Shown here: in pieces, positions 41,799 through 53,009 of the stretch | Position numbering within the stretch: the stretch's first letter is position 1 | Layout of the letters: every line of letters begins with the position of its first letter | Source: Ilyonectria destructans | Lineage: Eukaryota; Ascomycota; Sordariomycetes; Hypocreales; Nectriaceae | Length of the DNA: 64,000 nt | Assembly (NCBI GenBank): GCA_020740775.1 | Contig: JAHEWK010000001.1 | Coordinates: 5,084,001 to 5,148,000, forward strand | Direction: 5' to 3' | Position numbers and translations under genes: made by a program | Notes under the pieces: model-generated | The model's database searches: none | Told to the model about the DNA's origin: nothing | What the model saw: only the letters and a program-made list of their open reading frames with translations

Positions 41799-43682
41799 TC
41801 AATCTCCAAATCCTTGCCACTCATCCTCGATAGTAGTCGAAACCCCCACCTCCTGTTGGTATCTTGCATCTCTAGCAATCTCTGCGGCACTGTCGTCGCT
41901 GTAGCTGCTATCGTCGTCTTCGTCTTCGTCGTCCTCGTCATCTTCATTGTGATCCTCCTTCTTGCCTTGATCAGATCCAACCTCGTCTCGCGCGTTCAAC
42001 GAGACCGGGGCTCCCGTTGATTTCAGAACTGGCATTCCAAGCACGTCTCGAATGATTGCGCCATCATCATCTCGTAAATATGGACCCTCGTCGTCGTCCC
42101 CAGACCCGGCGTCTCGGGAACCAACCCTCACGAAGCCAGCGACAAAGAACCCCATGACGCCTTGGCCATCATCTTTGTAAGAGCGGATGCAAGCGTTGGC
42201 GATGTCTCCATCATCCCCACATGCCGAGGTTAATCCTCGAACGGGCCACTCTTTCATGCCCGCAACCTGGTCTTTCCGCAGCAAAATGCGCCAGTTCCTC
42301 TCTTTCGCAATATCTGATTGGAGGGCCCGCATAACCACCCGCTCATTCTCTTGCATGTGAACCGAACATGTCGAGTATGTTATCTTGGTTGCTGCTGGGA
42401 AGCGGAATGCGTGTAGAAGCAGGGTCAACTGAAAGCCTGACAAAGCCTCCAATCGGGATTCGAGGTCCTGGTCGGATTTCATGATCATCTCGTTCCCGTC
42501 GTCGTCCACGATGACGGCGTGAGGCTCCGTTTCAACTTCCACGTGCTTTCTCTTACGCTTGTTCGTCCTCCCTGTCGTTTCCTTCTCCGTGGTACTGGAT
42601 AGTTCTGGTAGGTGGAGCTCCGGCATAGAATCTCGTCCAACGATGCCGCTTCCGGAGCAACTCGGATCTAGGAGTAGGGCTCCCACAGATTTGTATCTCT
42701 CCGCGCGTGGGTCCACTTGCAGAAAGTCCTGGCCAAATCCAATGCGCGTGGTCGTCTTAGATCCTGCTGTTGTTACCATCTTGTCCAGGGTCTGCGCTCG
42801 CCTGGGATCCTTCTCGAACGCATAGATTGTCTGGGGTGCTGTCTCAAACTCCGGCTGGTGTTCTTTCAGGATAGCTGCCAAATGTGTGGTCTTGTTGCCG
42901 GGTGCGGAGCAGGCATCGATCAAATCCCCATCTTCGGACCGGGGGTCCAACAGATAGGCCGGGAAGCACGATGCCTTGTCCTGAAGGATGATTTTGCCAG
43001 ATGTATAGGCCTCCGTCTTCGTCAAGTCGACTCCAGAAGTGATGGCGAGAAGATTGGGAACATGTGGGTCGATGAAGAGATGCTTGCCCGACTTTGTGAT
43101 GACATCCTGGACGGAGCCAGCCCTTGTAAAGGCAGAAAATGTCGTTTCTAGCTGGTCCGCCAAGTTGGTTTTTACTGCGTTCACGCGAACCCATCGGGGA
43201 TAGTTTGCTTCCTCGCCGGCAGATTCCTCGTCAATCTGCTCCTTCAACTCCGCGAGTGACGCTGCCCTTCTTCGCAATCGAGCCCGCGTAAGCTCAGAAG
43301 TAAGGCGGCCTTTGTGTCTTTCGACAGATGCTCGTAATCCATGGCTCTGGGGGAGAGCAATGCCCTTCTTGGCCAGCAATAAATCATGCACCAAGAGTAA
43401 TGACAAAGGCGGCGTGAGCTGGGACCAGTAATTAGCGATTTCTCAATAGAATGAGGGTGTTTTATAATATGAGGTGCCAACCTTGCGTTCAAGCTTGAGG
43501 AGGTCGGATTTCTCGATGACTTCCTTGATGACTGGACTCCATTTGCAACTCTCCAAGACAAGCGCATACAGTTGGTTTGGCGGGGACTTGAGGTTTTTCT
43601 TCTTAAAAACACGGGACTTGAGACTGCCTCCTCCAGAGGGCGAGCCTACTAGGAATTCGGCCGCCTCATGATAGAGGGACAT
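41799..43682 (-). CDS. rcm1: 25S rRNA (cytosine-C5)-methyltransferase Rcm1 / NSUN5, 2 exons, 606 aa
   Basis: Nucleolar S-adenosylmethionine-dependent enzyme that makes one m5C in the large-subunit rRNA (C2278 in yeast). Exons (minus): 43682-43482 and 43418-41799; the intron donor is the weaker GTTGGC, but phase-0 joining gives LKLERKLTPPLSLLLVHDLLL as expected. The start is the ATG at 43682 (MSLYHEAAEFLV), which matches the family; the frame is open upstream without an ATG. SAM motif I is LIDACSAPGNKTTHL (about 230). Motif IV LLLDPSCSGSG (about 320) and motif VI TYSTCSVHMQENE (about 417) carry the two functional cysteines. An insert with KRKRKHVEVE sits between motifs IV and VI, and the C-terminus is a long acidic Asp/Glu tail, longer than in yeast. 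Confidence 0.94.
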
Positions 43683-44393
43683 GTTGAGGTATCGGGACAG
43701 AGAGGTAGTCTCGTTGATGAATTGTTGCGGGAGTGAAAATTGCTTGTTGCCAGTCGCGACGGATGGAGAGTTTACCCGGAATTCACCCGCCACAACCTGG
43801 GAGGCTCCTGCCTACCCTGGGTACATAAGTTAGCTGTCAAGACGAACTCTCATTTAGGAACATGGATATATATATGTTTTCTTTATTTCTATGACTTCCA
43901 GAGTTTTTGTCTCAGACATAATACTTTTTAAGATTCTGGTGCTCTTTAAGCTGGGGTTTGTAGTACAGTTTAAGTTAAGCAAGATGCTTAGCATCACCCA
44001 ATCAGGTGTTAGTTGAGATGTCTTATTACCTAGTCGGCCTTCACTTGATCACAAGCTGGGGCGACGCGAAACAAGAGAGGTGATGCCCATCATTTAAATC
44101 CCATTTTGGGGCCCTAAATTCATAGCGGGCAAGGGTTGCGTCACCCTTGAAACTATGTCCTCAAAATGTACAAGTTAAGAATCGAAATATCCAACTCTCA
44201 TAGAGAGCTTGGTGAATGAAGAACTGTCCCACCGAGATCGCCCACGCTTTTAACCATCCATCTACAAGACCCCCAGATCCGTGTGCGAAATACGCTGTGT
44301 TATCACCGAGAGTCGTCCTAAATGATTGTACCATCTCGGCTTCCCTAGGAACCAATTGTTCAAGAAGCGAATAAATCTGTGTGGCGCATCTGT
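43683..44393. other. Intergenic region between tandem minus-strand genes
   Basis: 0.7 kb, AT-rich from 43850 to 44020. It should contain the rcm1 promoter and the 3' UTR of the DUF1996 gene. No gene. Confidence 0.55.
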
Positions 44394-46053
44394 TCAGTAG
44401 CGACCTCGAACATGGTTGTGCATGTGTCGTCGAGCGCTATCCCTCTTGTAGACACTGTCGGTTTGGGTGGGAGCGCTCTCAGCCGTCTCGGTGACAGTGA
44501 CGGTGTTCCAGACAGTGTGAGTTTTGCGTATGCATGTGGTCTTGGCAGGGCTGCTGTAGAGGCTCGTGGCCTTGGCATCTTCGGATTCAGAGCTGATGGT
44601 GACGGCTTCGGGAGCCTCTGAGTAAGAAACAACCTCAGATGAGGTTGCGACAGCGTCAGCGGAGTCGGTCACCTGGGTGGGCGCTTCTGCAATGGTCTTT
44701 TCCGCGGCAGCATACTTGGTCGTGGTCTTATCGGAGGCAACATCCTTGGCGGTGGAAGATGCGACAGATGAGCTTGCGGTGTTCTCGCCCCCTGAAGCCT
44801 TGCTGCTGCTAGTTGCAGTCGATTCATCGTCGCTGGACAAATCGTCGGAGCCACCGCTGCCATACTGGAAGCCGCTGAGGGGGTTGTTGCCGGGGAGCTT
44901 GCTCAGGGTGCCGGAGACCTTCTCGTCGATCTCGGATTCGATGGTGCACGCGTCCTCGTTCAGGCCATAAAACAGGCCCTCGCAGGTGTCCATGCCACCG
45001 GTACCCGTGTCGCAAGTGTCAATGATGTGCTGGAGGAGGTCCTCGTCCCAACCAGCCAGGAAATCGGCGTGACTGCTATAGCCAGTGACATCACCGTTAG
45101 AGAAGACAAAGGGCTGATCATTTTCCTTTCCTTCTTCCCAACGGCCCTGGAACTTTTGAGTGTCCCAGTACACCTCGTAGAAAAGTTGAGGAACATGGGT
45201 GTATCCTTCGGGGCAGTCCAGCTTTCCATCATTGTCTTCGGGGAACGCCATGTTCGTCTTGTAACTAGTGAGGCCGGCGTCGGGGTTGTAGCAAGAAGGG
45301 AAATGAATATCGGCACGGAGAGGAGAATATTGGCCGTCACAAGTTCGGTAAGGGAAGCCCACACCCTCACCCAGGTTGATTGAATCGCCAACTCCGGCCG
45401 TGGTACCGTCTGAATCGGGCTTCCAGGACGGGGGGTCAAAGATATTCTCCCAACGAGGGCAGGTAATCCTGGCAGGGTTGACGGGTCCCTTTGAAGGGTC
45501 GAGGTTGGCCTTGGCACCAGTTTTGGGCATGACCCGCGTCATGGCGTCGCCTGCTACCATGTTGAGGCCGAGGGGGAAGGGCTTGATATCATCATTGGTT
45601 GCCTCGAAGCTGGACTTGTGTTAGCAATTGACTTCGGAGAAGACGATGCTTGGACGTTGTGATGTACGAAAACAGTCAAATGCGGAGCGGTAATGGCGCG
45701 AGAACTTACAAGTAGTAGGCGTTGAAGTAGTAGAGGTCGACGGATTCGAAATCGCCGGTCTTGGGATCGTGGAAGTAGAGCGAAGGAAACCAATAAGCGC
45801 TGTTGTCACCTTTGACGAGGGCGTTGCTGCACTTGGAGTTCTGCATGTCCTTGCCAGTGGCACTGATGCTGAAGCCACTGCCACCCATGACGCTATGGAC
45901 GTGGTGGAAGGTCTCGCCGGGGGTGATGATGGGATCCATGCGGCCCTTGGTCAACTCCTTGCCCTTGAAGCGCAGGACAGCGAAGGTTCCGGTGTCCTTG
46001 GCCATGGCGGCGCCTGCAAGGGCCGCAAGGGAGGTGGCGATGGTGAACTTCAT
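44394..46053 (-). CDS. Secreted DUF1996 protein with Ser/Thr-rich tail, 2 exons, 519 aa
   Basis: Extracellular or wall-associated fungal protein of unknown function. Exons (minus): 46053-45710 and 45609-44394; the 100-nt intron has a GTAAGT donor and a GCTAAC branch. The N-terminus MKFTIATSLAALAGAAMA is a signal peptide cleaved near residue 18. The DUF1996 domain (about 25-300) shows FHHVHSVMGGSGFS, YYFFEATNDDIKPFP restored over the intron, FPLGLNMVAGDA, RITCPRWENIFDPPSW, DIHFPSCYN and DGKLDCPEGYTHVPQLFYEV. Several cysteines (about 8) could form disulfides. After residue 330 the protein is Ser/Thr/Ala-rich and probably O-glycosylated. It ends in a Kex2-like VYKR followed by RRHMHNHVRGRY. There is no hydrophobic C-terminal GPI signal, so it is likely released or bound non-covalently. 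Confidence 0.92.
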
Positions 46054-46588
46054 GATGTTGGTGGTTGTGGGTTTGAATCAAACGGAAGGTGTTCTTGGTG
46101 TTTCGAAAGTAGGAGGAGTGCAAAAACGCAGTTATTGGAGACGGTCTCTAGGACAGCGGCAACCAAGAATGAAGTGGAATTTCTCTTCACTTGGAAGAGA
46201 TTGAGAGAGTGAAGTTGAAGGTGAAGGTGAAGGTGAGGGGCAGAACCTGCAGGTGATACCGGAGCACCCGTGAGAATGAACGTGTTGCAACCAAGTGAGT
46301 CGCAGCGAGTGTGAATCAGAGCCGAGTCGACGGAACGAGGTTGACGACGAAGAAGAGGATGAAGAAGGAGTGGAACAAACAGACGTGGGACCTGCTGCAG
46401 GAAAAGAGAGAAGAAAAAGAGAGGACGTGCTCAGCAGGTTCTGCGGTGGACGAAGGAGAAAAAGAGGGTGAAGGAACGAAGAATAAGAAGAGGGCGAGGT
46501 TGGACGAAGGATGAGGTCTTGTGAACGGGGAGATGGGCAACCTGAGCCTCCCAGGCTGTACTTATTAGCGGAGATTCAGATTAGGGTA

Positions 46589-46603
46589 CCTACCTTAGGT
46601 AGG
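46589..46603. repeat. CCTACCTTAGGTAGG near-perfect palindrome
   Basis: A 15-bp inverted repeat next to GGTACC, of the same word family as the array at 27671-27757. It lies upstream of the DUF1996 gene. Confidence 0.7.
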
Positions 46604-49600
46604 CGGCGGGTGGGCGGGTGAGGGCCCAAGCTCGGCAGTCTCCCTAGCCTAAGGCTGGCTTGTTGGCAGTGCTGGCCTCTGCGGGACTGGCCCTGTAAGC
46701 CCTGGAAGCTCAGTGGTCAGAGCAGCGGCCAGGGCCATGCAGCTCGCGCGCGCGTGCACTGTAGGTGGCATTTCTTGGCCACTTCGGCTTGTTGCAGCGA
46801 GCTGAACGATGGATGCCGATGCTGGGCAGAGATGCGCCTCAGGGGTCGCCAAGCCGAGGGGGCGAGGCCACTCCTTTCACCCCTAGAATGAGGTAGGAAA
46901 GCATGCCCGCGATAACTACTGCTATAGTACGGAGTACGGTAGGTGTGCCAAGTAGCAGCAGCCGCCAAGGATTGGTCCAGCTCGCCCTCTTCTCACACCA
47001 CCCCGAGGTTGTGTTGCGTTCTGTGTGTTCCATGTGTGTGCGCCCCTTTGGCTGTTGTCAAAGATAATGCAGTATAACACTGCAGATGGCCCTCAATACC
47101 GGCTGATCCAAGTCGGAAGTGCCTTGCAGGGTTGCCTTGTGGGCTCTCGCCTCCTCCGTACCTGCATCCAACGCCCGCATTGACATGGCAGATTGGGTTG
47201 TGGCGGTTGGCTTGAGGCAGACGGGCGATGAGATGGGATGATGGGATGGAATATCGATGAGGGGCCTCAACAAGGATGTGCGACCGGACGAGAGTGGAGG
47301 CTCACCATCTCCGCTTTGTTGGCGGGTTACTCTGCTGCTCTACATACTGGAGTTTGTGCTTGGCGATGATGTGTTGGCTTTTGGTGCAACATCATGAGGC
47401 ACACCAACATGTGCATGCGGAACATGGTAGATGGTGGGGTGGTGATGGAAATGTCTACTGAGTTTGCTTCTAGACCCTCGTGACCTTTGACCGGTACATG
47501 ACACGACTGAGCCATCTAGAAGATGTATCCTGCCGGAGGATGGATGCGGATTGCTGACGCGCAAGGTGAGGATTGACGATATTGGAGGATGAGGCGCACT
47601 TGCCCTGTTGCATGGCGTCGTCTCACAAAGATGACCCAGAAAATGGAACAGAACAGTCCCCGCGGCCAACCAATGCAGATCAATGGAGATTACAGGGCCA
47701 CCATGCGTCGTTTCTTGACTTCGGTGCCTTTCGTAGATCTAGCTTGGCCCACGGAGGACGAAAGCAGGGGTTGTCATCGATCCCGGTGGGTAAGCTGGCT
47801 GTTTGGGTGGGGGTAGAGGGGGGGCATCTTGCTTCTGTTTCCTTGGCTTCCAAATTCACTGGATGGCATTGGCACCTGAGAAATAGAGCAAGATAAAAAC
47901 TTTCACTTTCGATGTTTGTGGGCTCCCCCCTCCCCTTGACGGGGCATTTTTATTATTTCTTTATTTGTTATGGAGATGCCGGCAATAACAAACATATGAA
48001 GAAGCAATGTAAGAATTGGTACGTGCTCTTTCAGCTCACATGCGTTTCCCAGGAGGCAAAACGGACCGGGCGTTTCAAAGCCCGGCAGCGCTTCTCAAGA
48101 CAACAAGAAGGTCGGTAGGTCGGCGACCATGCGGCTTACTGTATTTCGTACCTGCTCCATTGCGCTTCGGCTCCATATCTCCCCTTGCCCTTGCGTTTGA
48201 CCCTTGCCCGCGATCCTCCGGGGCGAATAAGCTCATGCTCCCGGCCACGATCCGCCCTATTGCCGTCCAGCCCTTTAGCTAGGGGTTAAGCATGCGCTCA
48301 GGGGCACAGCTCATGAAACGCGCTAGAAGCCCGCGGCCACATGATTGGGCAAAGCACGATAAGGTGACAGCTGTGCCTGAGAGAGCCTCTGAGTTGGCCA
48401 ACCTCGAGCCTACGGCCCGCAGCCTGCAGCCTCTCCTCCTCCACCTCCGCCACCACCATCACCTATATCTAGGTTTAAGTTGCAACGTCAACCTATCAGA
48501 ATCCGATCGTGGTTATCGTTTCGTTTAGGGTAACCTCAACCCTCTCATAGGTCGGTAGTATTGACGCTTAGGTGCGATATTTTCACATGCATATTTACTC
48601 CAGGGGACATTTCCATCTGCCGTGGCGGCCGCTGCTTGCTCCCGTTCCCATCCCTCCAATTCGCCAATTACCGACAGTACATATCTGCTATTTCTCTCGG
48701 AACGACCGGTCAGTACAGTGTTGGCCCTGCTACCCATCCCAGGAACTAGGCCCACTCTTGCTCATCCGCTCCCGACTCCATGGCTCAACCTGGTTCGGCA
48801 CCACTTATCAGCATGTTCATCCATTCACCTCATGCATCTGTCCTCGAAGCGAGTGCTTGCATGCTTAAACCCCAAAAAGTAACCCAACTATCGGCTAGTT
48901 CAATAAAACTTCAAATGTGGCTGACTGCCAACATCTCAATCCAACCATCCTGCCCACTCGCGAAGCGGCATGTGGCAGTGCCTCGTCCCATGTCGAGGCT
49001 AATGAACCCGACAGCGGAGTTGTATGAGTAACGCTAGCCTGTTCTCGAGGTTCCAGACTCACCAATCTGACAGCAAGCCGTTCCGCCCTGGTTTGGCTCG
49101 CCATTCGGCCCGGATCTCACCATGATACAGCCCGACTCTTGTTACCCCTGTCACAACCTCATCCTTGCTGGTCTCGTTGTTTTCAGGGCGCTCCCTCCAA
49201 AGCAAAATATCTACGCAAATAGCATCAAGGCAGAAACAGCTCACGCCCAAGAAAGGGTTCAAGACGCCCGCGACTCTTCGAGCCCATTCCCCTGGCCAGC
49301 CCTTCTGCAGCCCACGACTAAACCCATGTACTTCGTGCTACAGTACTCACCGCATCACTACTCCTGAGTCGAGGTGTGACAACAAGCGCTTGCCGTGTCT
49401 GTGTTCAAGCCACCGCCGTGAGAGACTTCCGACACCTGTTCCCGAGCCCCTCACAGCACAATGGCCCGAGTGGGACGGAAGTACTCTATCCTCAGACTTG
49501 AACGACCTAGACCAGACCGCTCCAATATCACTCACTATCACCCGGTCCCGCTCGTGGGCGCCACCTTTTCCTTCTCATCAAGCGCTGCCATGGCTTCGGC

Positions 49601-50501
49601 TCAGCTGCTCTCGGCGATGTGTCGGATCTAAAATTTGCGATAAGAAAGCAATTGACGCCGGGGTATGTCACATCCAGTCTCTCCCAGTACCAATTCAACA
49701 AATATGATGGCCATTGAACCGTCCGGGCTAAAGCAAGTTCCACCGACTGTGATGTACTCTCTCAACCCATCAAATTAAGGATACGAGGAGACAGTTTTTC
49801 CTACTAGTATTGAAGGTACACCTATGTTACAGATCCTTGATCGGGCAACTCGAGCCGGGTCGTCGAGGTGAATCATGTGGCAGGTGAGTTGGTGACAATA
49901 GTGACCGTCACAACGTCCACGGCGTGGGCTTGTCGCACGCTTGTAAATGCAATGGTTTAGTCTTGAGGCCTCTACTAGAACATGTTCCTTAGCATACCCT
50001 GAAGCGCCTGTGCATGTTTGTTATCTGCACTTTAGTGGCGTACGGATCAAGCACTGCATGTGACACCGCGGTTGATCCCGCCAACAAAGGGACCATTCTC
50101 GGTATGCCCAAACGTGAGAATTCGACACGGCATCTGCGCGGCCACCTTATTGTCATTTATGACTTAATATTGTCCTCCTGAATAGTCAAGTGCTGACTGG
50201 TGCTCTGCGTTGCGTGAAAAGATAGGTGGACCGTTGTAGCCTTCACCCCATAGTGTTATCAACGACGACCAACTACCTTGATCGCTCTCCAATCTCCAAG
50301 CTGGAACATCGCCTTATAGTGAGGGATGACGGTCAATAATACTGCCGCTTTAAGGCGCCCCAAATTTGCCATAACCCATCCACCTGCTATACCCCAGGAA
50401 AGCAAACTGCGAAACGTTGAGCCTGGTGTTTTGTCCACTCTGACTTCACTATCACCTGCAAATATCTCGATGCGCCATGATCTCGCAAAGAGACAATCAT
50501 C

Positions 50502-50822
50502 ATGCGTTTCTTATGGCCGAAGCCGTTCAACTACGAGTACACTGGTAGATTCTTGTCCCTTTTCGCATATCTGTGCAACCCAGTCCGCAGTCTCCTGATC
50601 AACCATCTCCAAAGAACAAAGGAGACTACATCTGGCTCGTGTCAAACCAATTCATTTTCAACCACTTTAGTAGAAAATGAGGCTCATGATTTTTCGGAGT
50701 TTGAGCTCGACAGCTCAGTTGGAGTGCAATTAGCTATCATTGCATATTACTTGATTGGGTTTGACTCAACACCCGGGGCATATGTACGCATGGACATATA
50801 TACGAACGCATCGTTTATTTAA
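50502..50822 (+). CDS. Doubtful small open reading frame, 106 aa
   Basis: An ATG-initiated frame beginning MRFLWPKPFNYEYTGR and ending MDIYTNASFI, in the low-GC part of the gene-poor region. It is longer than most frames there, but nothing about it resembles a known family, no intron signals support an extension, and chance is the simplest explanation. Confidence 0.12.
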   Translation: MRFLWPKPFNYEYTGRFLSLFAYLCNPVRSLLINHLQRTKETTSGSCQTNSFSTTLVENEAHDFSEFELDSSVGVQLAIIAYYLIGFDSTPGAYVRMDIYTNASFI

Positions 50823-52953
50823 AGAAAAACTCATTAACTTTGTTTCGATTTATTGCCGTGATCTATATAGCATAGCATAGGAGATTCTATTTGGTTCATA
50901 CGTCCTCGAGATACTAAATGCTGCATTGGCTAGACTGAACGGCGACTACAACAAGTGTTATGATGACTCTCTCGGTCGCTATTTATGCAGGTGGTTCTTC
51001 ATATTTCCTCATGTCACTTCATTCGTCGGGCAATAGCCTAGCAACATGTGTCTCTGGACTTGTGGCAGTTCTCTTTGGTACGTCTCGTAATATCAATATT
51101 CGCTCACAGCCAGGATTATGATACAAACGATCGTGATCGGCATTAATGCTATCTTCTCAGCACTACCGCTGAATCAATTACATCATTTACAAATTTCACA
51201 AACACTTCTAAACACTCATGTGGATGTCAGGGGTGGCTCAATTAGGGGTGTTTATTAGTTGCCGGGAAATGTGATCCAACACTTAAGCATGAGTATTCAG
51301 AGTGTCTTGAATTGGTCACAGGCATGGAGTCGACTTCCGCCATTGCCATTCAATTGATACAGCTAACCCTAGAGATGTAGTGATAATTACACTGCGACCA
51401 TGTGATGTTCTAATACTTCTATTGATATACTTTGTTTGCCACTCAATACATACAATCATGCTAGGCAGCGATCGTGATATAACCACAGCCGTATTGTGGC
51501 GGAAGGCGAAAGAGCATTTTTTAAACTTGGGGCGAGGAATGGTGAGGGTAAGCAAGGCATAACTATTCGGCTACATAAACGTGTCAGCACCGGCTGATTG
51601 AGGAGAGTAACCGCTCCGCGGCACGCAAGGCAAAGTAATTGAAACCTACAATCAAAGCTTCGCCCTTGGCGTGTTCTGCCCAACGGACACGAGGCCAATG
51701 AGAGACACCATCTTAATCATCTCCAGACCTCGATAAGATCGGCAGATCGGCCCGGGATGGATCAGCCGTTTTTGACACGTCGTTGCCCCCAATGTGGTCA
51801 CTTTCCTCAATAGTGGAATGCGGTTCTTTCGGCTTTCATTTTCTTTCCGCCCAACCGCATGGGGCTCTCTTTAACAGCAGATGGAGCCAGTCCATCCAAC
51901 CAGGAATGCACACATTTGGATTTCAGGCCTGCCACTTACAGACGCCATAAGCTGCGAGTGGAAAGAGTGATGTAGATCTTGGGTGTTTGACTTTGAACGA
52001 GCATAATAACCGTTGGGGGACTGCGGCAAGGAAGCTAGAGATCAACTGTAGGACGCAGATCGGGCAAGGTGTTTGAGATGCGAGCTTGCCGCCAGATCCT
52101 GAGGTATTCTAAGCCACATCCATGATATTGGCAGGTATTCACTCAAGATTGATAGATACGATGTGACCGGAAAGGGTTTCCCTCTGACGTCAAAAATCTA
52201 GTGTCTGGATACCGAGGTGACTTCAATTATTCTCGCAAAGCCCGGGTTTTCTTCCTGGGCAGCGAGTCACAACTACAGACACGCCGCCGGATGTGAGCGG
52301 CATCGACGCCCCAAAAGAAAAGACAGACAGCGTTGGATATTGTCTTGCACGAAAAGACAGGTCGACAACACACCCAACTGTTGGGCTGAGACTGTTCTAC
52401 CCTGTGAGTCAATGAATTCCAATAACGTCTTCTCGCGATCCACTGGAAAGCTCCAGGAGGACGGTCAGCCTAATGCACTATGGGAGGTGGAAGGTTGGCT
52501 GGTCGGCTTCTTCCGAAACACGACTCGAGCGTTGACGGCCGGAGGTTCTCGCCCGCCCGACATCGCGACGAGACATGCTCAACTTGCACCAGCCGCTAAT
52601 GTTAGTGGCGAATAAGGACGAGTAAGGACGGATGCAGGGTGATAAAATGGAGAAGACAAGCACGGTAAGCACAAGTACATTCGCAGCCGGCTGTGGTCCT
52701 TCGCCGCGTGGCTTTCCGGTGTGGAGAGTTGACAACCAACAAACTTCCTCGCCAAGCCACGAACGGGCGAGGGAACTTGTTAGTCTAGAATCAGATGCCA
52801 TTGTGACGACGTCGTTCCGCCAGTGGGGTGTGAATATTGATCTTGGGAATTGCCGTCCCGGCTTGGGATACCGCCTTCGTGATGCCGCCTTCGCTTTCGG
52901 CCGCCCGCAGCTGCGGCTGATCGGTTATTGTGTAAACAAGGGAACAAGTACAC

Positions 52954-53009
52954 CACACACATGTATGCACGCACGCACGTACGCACGCACGCACGCACAC
53001 ACACACACG
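52954..53009. repeat. 56-bp alternating purine-pyrimidine tract (CACG/CA microsatellite)
   Basis: Every base from 52954 to 53009 alternates pyrimidine and purine. The core is GCAC/GCACGCAC repeats flanked by CACACA runs. This is the classic sequence class able to adopt left-handed Z-DNA under supercoiling. Confidence 0.9.

Noticed and set aside
50960..51260. Two short hydrophobic frames that could be joined by a GTACGT...CAG intron
   Set aside because: The pieces together are under 100 residues, no family is recognised and the joint is one of several possible; probably chance in low-GC DNA.
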